NCBI RefSeq assembly: GCF_008801405.1
Contig: NZ_VZPV01000002.1
Span: forward strand, 558,001-622,000
Length of the DNA: 64,000 nucleotides
DNA from: Ralstonia insidiosa
GTDB lineage: Bacteria; Pseudomonadota; Gammaproteobacteria; Burkholderiales; Burkholderiaceae
Direction of reading: 5' to 3'
The first letter of the stretch is position 1. Every line of letters starts with the position of its first letter. Position numbers and translations under genes: made by a program. Shown here in pieces: positions 32,555 through 41,569 of this stretch. The notes under the pieces were generated by a model. That model was not told the origin of the DNA. It searched no databases and worked only from the letters and a program-made list of their open reading frames with translations.

Positions 32555-34066
32555 TCAGCTCGGCTGACGCACAGCGTGCGTGGCTTCCCCACGCTTGCCA
32601 AAAATCACCTGCACCACCACAGCCACGACAATGTTGAACACCAGCGCCGCCAGGCCCGTGTAGACGGTGTACTTGTCACCGCCAATCACGAAGGTGTGCA
32701 CCGGCTTGATGCCGTCGGAAAACGCCAGCCAGCTGCCGCTGATCATGCCTGCCGCCCAGCCCGCCAGCAGCGCCGGTGCGCGGAAGCGGTTGGAGATGTT
32801 GAACAGCCCAAACACCACCGATGGGAAGGTCTGCACGATCCACACGCCGCCCAGCAGTTGCAGGTCCAGCGCAAACTTGGTGGGCAGGAACAGGATGAAC
32901 ACCAGCGCGCCCGCCTTGACGATCAGCGAGATCACCTTGGCCACCTTCTCTTCGCCGGCCGGCGTGAGATCGGGGGTCACGTAGGGCTTCCAGAAGTTGC
33001 GCGTGAACAGGTTGGCCGCACCAATCGACATGACCGCCGCCGGCACCAGCGCGCCAATGGCGATGGCCGAGAACGCAAACCCCGTGAACCAGCTCGGGAA
33101 CAACGCGTTGAACAGCGCGGGCACCACATCGTTGTTGTTGGTGACCTTGACGCCTGCCGCATAGGCCATGAAGCCCAGCAGCGCAATCAAACCCAGCAGC
33201 ACGGTGTAGGCCGGCAGGAACACGGCGTTCTTGCGGATGGTGTCTGCACTGCGCGCCGCAAAGATGCCGGTGAGCGTGTGCGGATACATGAACGCCGCCA
33301 ACGCCGAGCCAATGGCCAGCGTGGCAAACGGCAGGAACTGTGCAGACTTGAGCGTCAGACCTGTCGCCCCACCCTTGAGGGCAAACGCGTCATGCGCCGA
33401 GGCAAACACCGCACCGTAGCCGCCCAGCTTGGCCGGCACCAGCACCACCGCCACCAGCACCACGATGTAGATCATGATGTCTTTGACGAAGGCGATGAGC
33501 GCCGGAGCGCGCAGCCCGGCCGAGTACGTGTACAGCGCCAGGATCACGAACGCAGCGGCCAGCGGCAGCTCGCCCGTCAGACCCAGCGCCTTGATCACGA
33601 CCTCCATGCCGATAAGCTGCAGTGCGATGTAGGGCATGGTCGCCACCACGCCCGTCAGCGCCACCGCAAACTCCAGCGAGCGCGAGCCGTAGCGGCCGTA
33701 CACGGCATCTGCCGCCGTCACGTGGCCGTTGGCAGCCGCCACCTTCCACAGCTTGGGCATGATCAGGAACACGATCGGGTACACCAGGATCGTGTACGGC
33801 AGCGCGAAGAAGCCATACGCGCCCACCGCATACACCAGTGCCGGCACAGCGATCACGGTGTAGGCGGTGTAGAAATCGCCGCCCACCAGGAACCACGTGA
33901 TCCAGGTGCCGAAGTTGCGGCCGCCCAGGCCCCATTCGTCAATATGCGCGCCCTTGTCAGACTGCCCACGCTGCCAGCGCGAGGCGATGAAGCCCAGCAC
34001 CGTGACCAGCGCAAAGAAGAAGACGAAGACCGAGAGCGCAGTCCAGTTGATCTGTCCGTCCATCAT
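32555..34066 (-). CDS. sodium:solute symporter (SSS family), monocarboxylate-type
   Basis: A 503-residue inner-membrane transporter with about 13 helices. SSS signatures include GGRNFGTWITWFLVGGDFYT, AYTVIAVPALVYAVGAYGFF, FPSWFTGFAFSAIAIGALVP and AAVMSIGAANLFTRNFW, the last being the sodium-site helix 8 region. Pairing with a small DUF3311 protein is usual for the MctP-like monocarboxylate (lactate, pyruvate, alanine) permeases, so organic acid import is likely. Two adjacent ATGs (34066, 34063) overlap the TGA of the DUF3311 gene and share the AGGAG site; which is used is open. Confidence 0.9.
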   Translation of the reverse strand: MMDGQINWTALSVFVFFFALVTVLGFIASRWQRGQSDKGAHIDEWGLGGRNFGTWITWFLVGGDFYTAYTVIAVPALVYAVGAYGFFALPYTILVYPIVFLIMPKLWKVAAANGHVTAADAVYGRYGSRSLEFAVALTGVVATMPYIALQLIGMEVVIKALGLTGELPLAAAFVILALYTYSAGLRAPALIAFVKDIMIYIVVLVAVVLVPAKLGGYGAVFASAHDAFALKGGATGLTLKSAQFLPFATLAIGSALAAFMYPHTLTGIFAARSADTIRKNAVFLPAYTVLLGLIALLGFMAYAAGVKVTNNNDVVPALFNALFPSWFTGFAFSAIAIGALVPAAVMSIGAANLFTRNFWKPYVTPDLTPAGEEKVAKVISLIVKAGALVFILFLPTKFALDLQLLGGVWIVQTFPSVVFGLFNISNRFRAPALLAGWAAGMISGSWLAFSDGIKPVHTFVIGGDKYTVYTGLAALVFNIVVAVVVQVIFGKRGEATHAVRQPS

Positions 34067-34242
34067 TCTTCTCCTTTGCTTTGACCGTTCTTGAAGACGA
34101 TCCAGATCAGCGCCGAGGTGATCGGCACCCACAGGAACTGGTACCAGTAGAAGAACGGAAAGCCGAAGAGCGCGGGCGTTTCCTGGTTATAGAACGGCAC
34201 CCACAGCAGGCCGATGAATGGCAATGCGAGCAAGAACTTCAT
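34063..34242 (-). CDS. DUF3311 small membrane protein, symporter partner
   Basis: A 59-residue protein with two membrane helices: LLALPFIGLLWVPFYNQETP and FFYWYQFLWVPITSALIWIV, with the DUF3311 pattern PF...P..FG.PFFYWYQ.LW. It ends with a basic-acidic tail (KNGQSKGEE). Such proteins are encoded directly before MctP-like sodium symporters and probably form a subunit or assembly factor. AGGAG lies 7-8 bases before ATG 34242. Its stop overlaps the symporter start. Confidence 0.88.
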   Translation of the reverse strand: MKFLLALPFIGLLWVPFYNQETPALFGFPFFYWYQFLWVPITSALIWIVFKNGQSKGEE

Positions 34243-34578
34243 GGGTTGTCTCCTGATGCTCGAGGGACTTCGGTTGTTGTTGTGAAGCGGTGAGGCGCCA
34301 CGCATGTCGCGTGACGGTCGGAATGCTGAGGAAGTGCTTTCCGTCGTTTTTGTTATCCGGCGCACTGTGATCGCAGCATCCTCGCCATGCCATCCGCACC
34401 TGTACGCACTCACCACACGTAGCACTACCTAGTAAGCGTAGGCTTTTCGTGTGAAATAACCAATCGCTAAGGTTGGCGCGGGTTTCCTAGGGTTTCCACG
34501 AATTCCAGCGTCATGTCTTGCGCACCGGATGCGTGAGAAAAACGCGCAAGCCAGCCATCGCACCGCGTGGCACCAAGC
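34243..34578. other. intergenic region upstream of the DUF3311-symporter operon
   Basis: 336 bases with no gene. The stretch 34420-34500 is less GC-rich and contains CCTAGTAAGCGTAGG (4-bp arms, 34427-34441) and CCTAGG (34488-34493), both close to where the operon promoter should be; no convincing -35/-10 pair could be fixed. Confidence 0.45.
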
Positions 34579-34619
34579 AAAACGGGGAGCCGCCGGCATA
34601 GGCCGGGGCTCCCCGTTTT
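34579..34619 (-). terminator. rho-independent terminator of the autotransporter gene
   Basis: AAAACGGGGAGCC (34579-34591) pairs with GGCTCCCCGTTTT (34607-34619), 13 bp. Both sides end in T-runs on their own strand, so it can work in both directions; it lies 84 bases after the autotransporter stop. On the minus strand the tail GCTTGGTGCC repeats the tail of the terminator at 32487-32520. Confidence 0.82.
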
Positions 34620-34703
34620 GGGTTGTGGCATTGCAGCAGAACCCCCGGCGCGACCGGGGGTATTCAGGCTGCGCGTGTTACAGCCGGTTTCAGTGCACTC
34701 GCA

Positions 34704-37700
34704 TTACCAGTTCCAGCGCAGACCGAGCTTGCCGTCGTAGCCGTGCAGGCGGCCATCGGTGCTGATCTGGTAGCCCACGCTGGCATAGAACGATGCCGTG
34801 CGCGTGAACTGCGCCGTCACGCCGGCCTGCAGGTCGACCACGGTGGCGGGCATGCTCGAGGTGAACGGCACCCAGCCGTTGGCCGACGAGAACGACGTCG
34901 TGGTCGTGCCACGGAACTCCTGCCACACGCTTGCCCGGAACCACGTCGAACGCGGACGCTCGGGCGTGTCGCCCCAGTCCTTCGCCACACGCACGCCCAC
35001 ACGGCCCAGCAACGATTGCGCGTTGCCAAAGTGCACCTGCGCTGCCGGGTCTGCGCCATCGGCCAGCCCAATGTTCTGATAGATCAACTGCGCCTGCGGC
35101 TCGATGCGCCAGCGGTTCTCCAACGCAATCGGGTACCCCGTTTCCAGCGACAGGGCATAGCCCAGGCCATGCGAGGTCAACCCAGCCATGCGCGTCGGCG
35201 ACGACGTCACGTCGTAGCGCGTGCCCTGCGCAACCGCGTCGACGTACCAGTCATTCGGGCTGAAGTGCGTCCAGTAGACACCCACCGTGGTGGCGTTGAT
35301 AGCGTTGCTGCCAGCGTCGGTGCCGTCAGCGTGCGTCACGTCGCCGGTGATGCGGCCGGTGGAGAACATCACGCCAGCGTGGTCGCGGCTGTTGTCGGCG
35401 TTCTGCGCGCGATAGACATCGCCACCGAGCTGCACGGCGGCCAGCTTGTAGTCGAATGCGGGGCCGTCGGCACCGTAGATGCCGCCGTCCGACATGCGGC
35501 TGCCCTTCTGGCCGATCACGCGTGCCCAGGCACCGTTGAAGGCCTTGTCGCCATCTTTGCCCCCACTTGGCACACCAGTGCGCAGCAGGGTTTCATCCCC
35601 CACGCGCTCGTGCAGCGTGTCGAGCATGGCGCGGCTGTACATGAGGGCCATCGACGGCACGGCGGTGTACAGCGACACCTCGGGCCGGTAGTTCGGCACC
35701 TCGGGCGTTGGCGTGGTGCCAGTGCCGCCGCCGTTCGGGTCCGGGGTCACGTTTGGTGTGGGCGGGTTCGGGTCCGGGTCCGGGGTCACGTTCGGCGTGG
35801 GGTCCGGGTTCGGAGCCGGACGTGTCGAACGCAGATACCAGCTATCCGCCGCACCATTGCCACCGCGATGCAGCGTGTACTCATACGGTCCGGCAACCAC
35901 CGGTGCGCCCAGTGCAAACGCACCCGCCTGCGTGGTCGCGCCATTGATGGCCACCACGACCGGAATGCCGTTGCCCGTGGTCTGTGCACCCGCGCCGCCC
36001 ACGTTGGTGATACGCACGGCTGTGTTGCCCGCAGCGCCACCACCCGACAGCACGAGTTGGTCGGTCGGCGAGTTGTCGGCGCCCAGTTGCGTGTTGAGCG
36101 CCAGCGTGCCGCCCGCGCCCATGAAACCGCCGTTGACTGCCAAACGATTGCCTACGCCCGCGCCGCCAACCTGCATCAGGCCCGTATTGAACAGCGCACC
36201 GTTGATGGTGAAGGTGCCGGTGCCTACACCGGTACCCGCCAGCGACGGCACGGCATCGGCCACGGCCAGCGTGCCGTCGTTACGCACGCTGCCACTTACG
36301 CTGCCATAGCCGCCCAGCGTGGCGCCGCTGTTGACCAGCGTCGAACCCGCCAGCGAGGCATTGCCGTGCGTGGCATCGCCCACCACCAGCGTGCCGGCCG
36401 CAACGGTCGTGCCGCCACCAACGCTGTTGTTGCCGTTGAGGGTCAGCACACCGCTGCCGAGCTTGGTGAGCGCGCCGCTGCCCGTAATGCCCTGCGACAG
36501 CGTCGACGAGAAGCCTTGCGTATCGATCGTGCCGCCGCCCGCGTTGAGCGTGACAGCACGCGTGCCGGCCAGATCGAGATTCTGGTTCAGTTGCAGCGTA
36601 CCGCCGTTGAACGACAGCCCACCGATGGCCGCACCCAGCGCGTTGTCTGCGCTGATGGCCACGGTGCCGCCGTTGATGCTGGTGCCGCCGGCATACGTAT
36701 TGCCACCAGCAGCCGTGGGCGCCAGCGTGAGGGTGCCGGCGCCCGTCTTCTCGACCGCACCCGCACCGGAGATCAGCCCCGCGTAGGTGCCAGCATCCGG
36801 CTGGTCAAAGCGCACGAGGCCGTTGTTGACGATGGTCGGCATCAAGCTCTGCGCGCGGCCTTGCAGTGTGCCTGCCGCATCCACGGTGATGTTGCCGGTG
36901 TAGGCGGCGTTGTTGCCGGTGAGGATGAGCGTGCCCTGTTGCACGGTGGCGTTCTGCACGCCGCTCACGGTGCCCGTCAGCGTCCAGGTGCCGGTGTCGT
37001 TCTTGATGAGGGTCTGGAAGTTGCTGATGTTGCCGGGCAGTGCGCTATCGCCCGTGCCGCTCAGGTAGATCGTGTTGGAGCCGCCGCCGCCATTGAAATT
37101 GCCGGTGATGGTCGAGCCCGTGTACAGGCGCAGCGTGTCGTCGCCACCCGCAAACACGAGGTTGCCGCGCACGATGCCCTTGTTGGTGAAATCCACGCTG
37201 GCGTTGCCCGCGCTGCCGATCACGTTGCCGGGCGCCTGGATCACGCCCGTCTCGTTGTTGATGATGGTGTTGCTGCCGCTCAGGTTGTCGAACCAAATGG
37301 CCGCAGCGTTGTTCGCGCGGATCGTCCCGTTGTTGATGACGGTGTTGCCCGACCCCATCACGTTGACGGCCTCGCCGTTGTTCTGACGGCCGTTGGACAG
37401 CACGCTGCCGCCCTCGGCCACCGTGAGCGTGCCGTTGTTGCGGAACTCGATCGTGTTGTTGCCGGTGTTGAACAGGCCCGGGCCGCTGCTCGCGTTGTTG
37501 CTGACGGTGGCGCCACCCTGCACGTTGATGTTGGCGTTGTCGCGCAGGCTGATGGCGTTGGCGCTACCCACGCTGATCGTGCTGCCGGTCTGCACCGTCA
37601 CCGTACGGTTGTCTTCAACGGCCTTGTTGCCGGTGCCGACAGTTTGCGTCCAGGGGTTGGGGGCGGTGGCATCGCACGTGGTGGTGGTGCCCGTGGTGGT

Positions 37701-37805
37701 GCAGGCGGCCTGAGCCTCCAGCCCGTACAGTGCCAGCGGCGAAGCCACTAGCGCGATGGAAAGCATGCGTTGCCGCTTGCGGCGGCGTAAGGATGTCGTC
37801 GGCAT
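34704..37805 (-). CDS. autotransporter (type Va) outer-membrane protein
   Basis: A 1033-residue surface protein. Signal peptide 1-33 (QRMLSIALVASPLALYGLEA in its core). Residues about 60-650 form a beta-helix passenger rich in Asn/Gly/Thr, with autotransporter-associated repeats such as GLISGAGAVEKTGAGTLTLA, GSGALTKLGSGVLTLNGNNS and TYAGGTSINGGTVAIS. A Pro/Asp-rich linker spans about 657-702. The rest is a 12-stranded barrel (GAWARVIGQKGSRMSDGG, TVGVYWTHFSPNDWYVDAVA) ending LGLRWNW with the expected terminal aromatic. No protease or lipase motif was seen in the passenger; adhesion or biofilm function is the usual role. GGGGAATC precedes ATG 37805. Confidence 0.93.
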   Translation of the reverse strand: MPTTSLRRRKRQRMLSIALVASPLALYGLEAQAACTTTGTTTTCDATAPNPWTQTVGTGNKAVEDNRTVTVQTGSTISVGSANAISLRDNANINVQGGATVSNNASSGPGLFNTGNNTIEFRNNGTLTVAEGGSVLSNGRQNNGEAVNVMGSGNTVINNGTIRANNAAAIWFDNLSGSNTIINNETGVIQAPGNVIGSAGNASVDFTNKGIVRGNLVFAGGDDTLRLYTGSTITGNFNGGGGSNTIYLSGTGDSALPGNISNFQTLIKNDTGTWTLTGTVSGVQNATVQQGTLILTGNNAAYTGNITVDAAGTLQGRAQSLMPTIVNNGLVRFDQPDAGTYAGLISGAGAVEKTGAGTLTLAPTAAGGNTYAGGTSINGGTVAISADNALGAAIGGLSFNGGTLQLNQNLDLAGTRAVTLNAGGGTIDTQGFSSTLSQGITGSGALTKLGSGVLTLNGNNSVGGGTTVAAGTLVVGDATHGNASLAGSTLVNSGATLGGYGSVSGSVRNDGTLAVADAVPSLAGTGVGTGTFTINGALFNTGLMQVGGAGVGNRLAVNGGFMGAGGTLALNTQLGADNSPTDQLVLSGGGAAGNTAVRITNVGGAGAQTTGNGIPVVVAINGATTQAGAFALGAPVVAGPYEYTLHRGGNGAADSWYLRSTRPAPNPDPTPNVTPDPDPNPPTPNVTPDPNGGGTGTTPTPEVPNYRPEVSLYTAVPSMALMYSRAMLDTLHERVGDETLLRTGVPSGGKDGDKAFNGAWARVIGQKGSRMSDGGIYGADGPAFDYKLAAVQLGGDVYRAQNADNSRDHAGVMFSTGRITGDVTHADGTDAGSNAINATTVGVYWTHFSPNDWYVDAVAQGTRYDVTSSPTRMAGLTSHGLGYALSLETGYPIALENRWRIEPQAQLIYQNIGLADGADPAAQVHFGNAQSLLGRVGVRVAKDWGDTPERPRSTWFRASVWQEFRGTTTTSFSSANGWVPFTSSMPATVVDLQAGVTAQFTRTASFYASVGYQISTDGRLHGYDGKLGLRWNW
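35737..35814 (-). repeat. 39-bp tandem repeat coding the Pro/Asp linker
   Basis: Two copies of a 26-bp core (35737-35762 and 35776-35801) differ at two bases and are spaced 39 bases apart, so the unit encodes 13 residues including NVTPDP. It lies in the linker between passenger and barrel of the autotransporter and could change length by slippage without shifting the frame. Confidence 0.65.
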
Positions 37806-38502
37806 AATGATTCCCCGTGCCGGCGCCGCCGACGACATCCCCGCATACCGCGCCCATGCCGGACCCGACACACCAAGCTTCGTCAGCGGAGCAGACACCG
37901 CTCCGAGAAAACAATGGGTGGATGGATGGAAACGAACTTCCCCGTTCGTTGCCGCCTTGCAACCGGCACGCAGATCACGGTGCCGGGCAAGCGGGCGGGC
38001 CACTCTGATGGCGGCTCCAGCCCGCAAACGATTCAGTTGCACGGCCCCGGTGGGTGTGCAGGCGACACTGATTCGTCGATGGAGTGCATTGTGGGCGACC
38101 CCGACCCACGGAAATTCAACAAATGTAAAAATACTGCTCAGGCAGATAAGTGATCGCGGAGATACGCAGAGTTGCCGTCTTGCACGTTCAACTCGCTCTG
38201 TTCAAGCGTTTTTATTGGGTCCGATTCAGACGCTTGTTTTATTTTTATTTCACTGATTGTTCGCCGATATTTTTAATGATTTCTAAGGCGATATTGGATT
38301 CGTATTATTTTCCACAAATCGTTTGCGACCTCTCGCAAACCCTTACCAGCAAAGGACCAGGCGCAACCGATTGCGTATAACTAAGCACCCATTTACTTAG
38401 AGTGATCCCTCCAAAAACCACCGTTTTTTAATATTCTTTTCAATCTCAAAAAATGAACTCTTGTAATGTCGTTTCACCAACTGGATTGTGCATCCCACTT
38501 AG
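37806..38502. other. long AT-rich intergenic region upstream of the autotransporter
   Basis: About 700 bases with no convincing protein gene. From 38150 on the sequence is strikingly AT-rich for this genome (for example GTTTTATTTTTATTTCACTG), as expected for the regulatory region of a surface protein bound by H-NS-like proteins. CTAAG (38382-38386) and CTTAG (38397-38401) form a short inverted repeat, and TAATAT at 38429-38434 could be a plus-strand -10 element. The region ends in a plus-strand terminator. Confidence 0.55.
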
Positions 38503-38533
38503 CCCGGCATTCCCCTCGCCGGGTATTTTTTTT
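38503..38533 (+). terminator. orphan rho-independent terminator
   Basis: CCCGGC (38503-38508), loop ATTCCCCTC, GCCGGG (38518-38523), then TATTTTTTTT. Orientation is plus only. No plus-strand protein gene lies within 5 kb upstream, so it may end a small RNA transcribed from the AT-rich region. Confidence 0.75.
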
Positions 38534-38540
38534 GTGGGCC

Positions 38541-39230
38541 TCAATTGACCGTACCTGCGACCGTGCGTCGCGACAATGCGGAGCCTCGTGTCAGTAGGAA
38601 TGTGCGTAGACGCGCGGCGTAGTCTGCACTGACGGCATCGCGCACGGAGGGTCGAGCCGCCAGTGCGCGGCGCCATGTACCGACGTTCGGCAGGTCATCC
38701 AACACGCCAAACGCATCGATCGTGTCGAACACGTCGAAGTAGCGGAACACGGGTCCGAACACGGCATCGACCATGCAAAAGCGTGCGCCATCAAAGTAAG
38801 GGCCGTCGCCCAACTCGGCCTCCAGTTGCGTAAAGCGCCGACGCAGGTCTAGGGCACGCGCAGCAAGCGCTGCATCATCCGGCGCGTTATAGAACGCAGC
38901 AATGCCGTTCAGCACGGCGGAACCGAACTCCATCCATGCGCGATGCTGTGCGCGGGCGAGCGGCGCCTCGGGGTGCAGGCGTGGTGCTTCGGGCCGTGTC
39001 TGGGCTTCATCCAGGTATTCGCAGATGACGGCGGATTCGAAGATGGGCGTGTCACCCGCCAATAGCACGGGCGTCTTGCCCAGCGGCGAGATACGCAGAA
39101 ACCAGTCGGGCTTGTCTGCGAGGTCGATGTCGCGACGCGTGAACGGCACGCCTTTCTCGTGCAGGACGATGGCGGCGCGCTGCACGTATGGGCACAGCGG
39201 ATGGCTGACGAGGGTGAGTTGCAATGGCAT
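38541..39230 (-). CDS. glutathione S-transferase
   Basis: A 229-residue GST. The N-terminal thioredoxin-like half is LTLVSHPLCPYVQRAAIVLH, PLGKTPVLLAGDTPIFESAV and ICEYLDEAQ. LCPYVQR holds the Cys-Pro pair typical of omega/beta-like bacterial GSTs, and IFESAVICEYL is the glutathione-binding ES motif. The helical half includes FCMVDAVFGPVFRYFDVFDT. The ATG at 39230 begins the domain directly. Substrate unknown; detoxification or glutathione-dependent reduction is probable. Confidence 0.92.
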   Translation of the reverse strand: MPLQLTLVSHPLCPYVQRAAIVLHEKGVPFTRRDIDLADKPDWFLRISPLGKTPVLLAGDTPIFESAVICEYLDEAQTRPEAPRLHPEAPLARAQHRAWMEFGSAVLNGIAAFYNAPDDAALAARALDLRRRFTQLEAELGDGPYFDGARFCMVDAVFGPVFRYFDVFDTIDAFGVLDDLPNVGTWRRALAARPSVRDAVSADYAARLRTFLLTRGSALSRRTVAGTVN

Positions 39231-39328
39231 GGGCGGCTCCAGAGTGTGGATGTCCAGTCGACTGTAGAGCCGCGCCCGCGCCGCGAGAATGCGCGACGCT
39301 GCAAAGCGTGCATGCGCCAGCGCAATGC

Positions 39329-40705
39329 TCAGCGGCGCGCGGCACCGTGCAACCAGGCCACGGCAGCGCACACGAGCTGCACCATGCCCCCACTCAGCAT
39401 CGCCATGCGCAAGCCCTGCGTACCGCCACCGCACACGGCGTACACCGTACCCAGAATCGCCACACCCAGCGTCGCGCCACTCATGCGCGCCACGTTGACG
39501 AGCGCAGACGCCGTGCCCGAACGCTCCGGCCCCACCGCACCCACCGCGGTGTTCATCAACGGCCCGGTGGCAAAGCCCATGCCGAGCCCGGTCAGCGCCA
39601 GCCCGATCGCTGTCGGCACGATGGACGCGTCACCAGCAAACGCGCCCAGCGTGAGCAAACCCAGCGCGATGATGCCCACGCCGCCGGCCATCGCCAACCG
39701 CGCGCCAAAGCGACGTACCACCACGCCCGAGGTGGGCGACACCACCATGAACACCACGGCCATCGGCATCAACGCAATGCCCGCGCCGGTCACGCTCAGG
39801 CGCCCGGTGCTTTGCCACATCAACGGCAGCAGGAAGAGCGCGCCGTACATGCCGAAGGTCATGCCTGCCGTGGCGACCACGGCGCCCCGGAAGTGCCGGA
39901 TGCGGAAGAGATCCAGCGGCACCAGCGCGGCACTGCCATGACGCGCTTCAACATGGATGAACCACACAAGCGCACCAAGGGCCACCGCCAGCACGCAGAC
40001 AGCCAAGCGCCAGTCCTGATGCGCTTCAATGGCGGCCAACGCCAAGCCGCCCAGCACGATGGCGCCCAGCACTTGCGCCAATGCATCGAAGCGGCGGCGC
40101 GTGGCATCCGACGATTCCGGCACTACGCGCAGGGCCAGCACCATGGCGGCCACGCTCACCGGCACCACGACCCAGAACACCGAACTCCAGCCGAAGTGCG
40201 TGACGAGCAATCCGCCCACCGTCGGGCCGATCGTCATGGCCAGGCCGTTGCACGCCGCCCAGACACCCAGTGCGTGCCCACGCTCGACCGGGTCACGCCA
40301 CACCACCCGCAGGATCGCCAATGACGCCGGCAGCATCAGCGATGCCCCCAACCCAGCCAGCGCCCGCGCGCCAATCAACCAGTTGATCGAGGGCGCCAGC
40401 GCGCACAGCACGGAGGCCACCGAAAACACCACTGCTCCCGACACGAACGCGCGCCGCCGTCCGTACAGATCGGCGAGCAGGCCACCGGTGAGCAGCAGCG
40501 TGGCATAGGCGAGGTTATAAGCGTCAATCACCCACTGCAGCGGGCCGACGCCCGCATGAAAGAACTGGCCGATCGGGCGTACGGCCAGGTTGACCACCGC
40601 GGTGTCGATCTGCGCGACCAGCACGGCCATGGACAACACGCACAGCACCAGCCGTTTGCGCGGCACGGCGTTCGGGTGCACGTGCTGCAGCGTCATGCCA
40701 TCCAT
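39329..40705 (-). CDS. MFS efflux transporter, DHA2 (14-helix, EmrB/QacA-like) type
   Basis: A 458-residue inner-membrane protein with about 14 helices. LVLCVLSMAVLVAQIDTAVV followed by NLAVRPIG is the DHA2 helix 1 with its acidic residue (D34 region); GGLLADLYGRRRAFVSGAVV is motif A; GLGASLMLPASLAILRVVWR is the helix 5 motif C region. Such pumps export quaternary ammonium compounds, dyes or drugs by proton antiport. GGAG lies 8 bases before ATG 40705. It is divergent from an ArsR-like regulator with inverted repeats between them. Confidence 0.9.
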   Translation of the reverse strand: MDGMTLQHVHPNAVPRKRLVLCVLSMAVLVAQIDTAVVNLAVRPIGQFFHAGVGPLQWVIDAYNLAYATLLLTGGLLADLYGRRRAFVSGAVVFSVASVLCALAPSINWLIGARALAGLGASLMLPASLAILRVVWRDPVERGHALGVWAACNGLAMTIGPTVGGLLVTHFGWSSVFWVVVPVSVAAMVLALRVVPESSDATRRRFDALAQVLGAIVLGGLALAAIEAHQDWRLAVCVLAVALGALVWFIHVEARHGSAALVPLDLFRIRHFRGAVVATAGMTFGMYGALFLLPLMWQSTGRLSVTGAGIALMPMAVVFMVVSPTSGVVVRRFGARLAMAGGVGIIALGLLTLGAFAGDASIVPTAIGLALTGLGMGFATGPLMNTAVGAVGPERSGTASALVNVARMSGATLGVAILGTVYAVCGGGTQGLRMAMLSGGMVQLVCAAVAWLHGAARR

Positions 40706-40768
40706 CTTCGGGCTCCAAGGGATATCGAAACGATGGCCCCAGCGTAGTGCCGGCACCCCACACGACGT

Positions 40769-40790
40769 TTCGATGCGTGTCGAAGCATCG
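40769..40790. promoter_or_regulatory. overlapping inverted repeats between MFS pump and ArsR-like gene
   Basis: TTCGA (40769-40773) with TCGAA (40780-40784), and CGATGC (40771-40776) with GCATCG (40785-40790), overlap in one 22-bp stretch 45 bases before the regulator start. A related word, ATCGAAACGAT, lies at 40724-40734. These are likely operator half-sites for the regulator controlling both genes. Confidence 0.5.
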
Positions 40791-40834
40791 CGGCACGGGC
40801 GTCCCTAGAATGGGCACATGACGAGGAGTCCGAC

Positions 40835-41560
40835 ATGTCGCATCTGAACAGCTTTTCCGGCACGGCCTTCCTGATTGCCGACCCGGCACGGGCTGCCATG
40901 CTCACCGCGCTGCTCGACGGGCGCGCGCTACCAGCGGGCGAACTGGCGCATGCCGCCGGCGTCACTGCGCAGACGGCCAGCACGCACCTGGCCAAGCTGC
41001 TCGACGGCGGCCTGCTGGCGGTGGAAACGGAAGGGCGGCACCGGTATTTCCGGCTGGCCGGTGGGCATGTGGCGCAAGTGCTGGAGCACCTTGCCGCCAT
41101 CACGCCAACGGCGGCCGTGCGGCGGACCGCACCCAGCCCCAAGGCGCGCGAACTGGGCTTTTGCCGCTGTTGCTACGACCACCTTGCCGGGCAGGTTGGG
41201 GTGGCCGTCACGCAGGCGCTGCAATCGCGTGGCTATCTGCTGCCGATGCCCGACAAGCAATACGAGATCAGTACAGCAGGCGTGATCTGGTTTGGCGACA
41301 TGGGGCTCGACGTGGGCGGCATCCGCTCAACACGGCGCGGGCTGGCGCGGCAATGCCTGGATTGGACCGAACGCACGCATCACCTGGCCGGGCCGCTGGG
41401 TGTGCAGTTCCTGCATCGACTGTGTGACGCAGGCTGGATGCTGCGTTCGCGCAACTCACGCGCGGTGCTGGTCACGCCCAAGGGCTGGCAGGAGCTGCAC
41501 CAGCGCCTGGGCGTGGATGAAGCGACGGTGCGTAGCGAGGCCGAGCACCGTCATGCATGA
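40835..41560 (+). CDS. ArsR-like winged-helix regulator of the divergent pump
   Basis: A 241-residue regulator. The N-terminal winged helix is DPARAAMLTALLDGRALPAG, ELAHAAGVTAQTASTHLAKL and LLAVETEGRHRYFRLAGGHV, as in ArsR-family repressors. The long C-terminal domain (about residues 95-241), with FCRCCYDHLAGQVGVAVTQA and WTERTHHLAGPLGVQFLHRL, is found in a non-metal subgroup of ArsR regulators often beside MFS pumps. The FCRCC cysteines could sense a thiol-reactive compound. It converges with the beta-lactamase gene with only 9 bases between stops. Confidence 0.88.
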   Translation: MSHLNSFSGTAFLIADPARAAMLTALLDGRALPAGELAHAAGVTAQTASTHLAKLLDGGLLAVETEGRHRYFRLAGGHVAQVLEHLAAITPTAAVRRTAPSPKARELGFCRCCYDHLAGQVGVAVTQALQSRGYLLPMPDKQYEISTAGVIWFGDMGLDVGGIRSTRRGLARQCLDWTERTHHLAGPLGVQFLHRLCDAGWMLRSRNSRAVLVTPKGWQELHQRLGVDEATVRSEAEHRHA

Positions 41561-41569
41561 CCCCGAGGT

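Noticed and set aside
34623..37751. Very long open frame on the plus strand opposite the autotransporter
   Set aside because: It mirrors the codon bias of the minus-strand gene in GC-rich repetitive DNA, shows Arg/His/Ala-rich low-complexity sequence and no domain. The minus frame has a signal peptide, passenger repeats and a barrel.
37756..38256. Plus-strand frame in the autotransporter upstream region as a protein gene
   Set aside because: It crosses the start of the autotransporter gene, has no ribosome site and no recognisable sequence pattern.
39100..39120. ACGCAGAAACCAGTCGGG as a further dispersed repeat copy
   Set aside because: It matches only the first 8-9 bases of the consensus and is explained by the GST coding sequence (WFLRIS).
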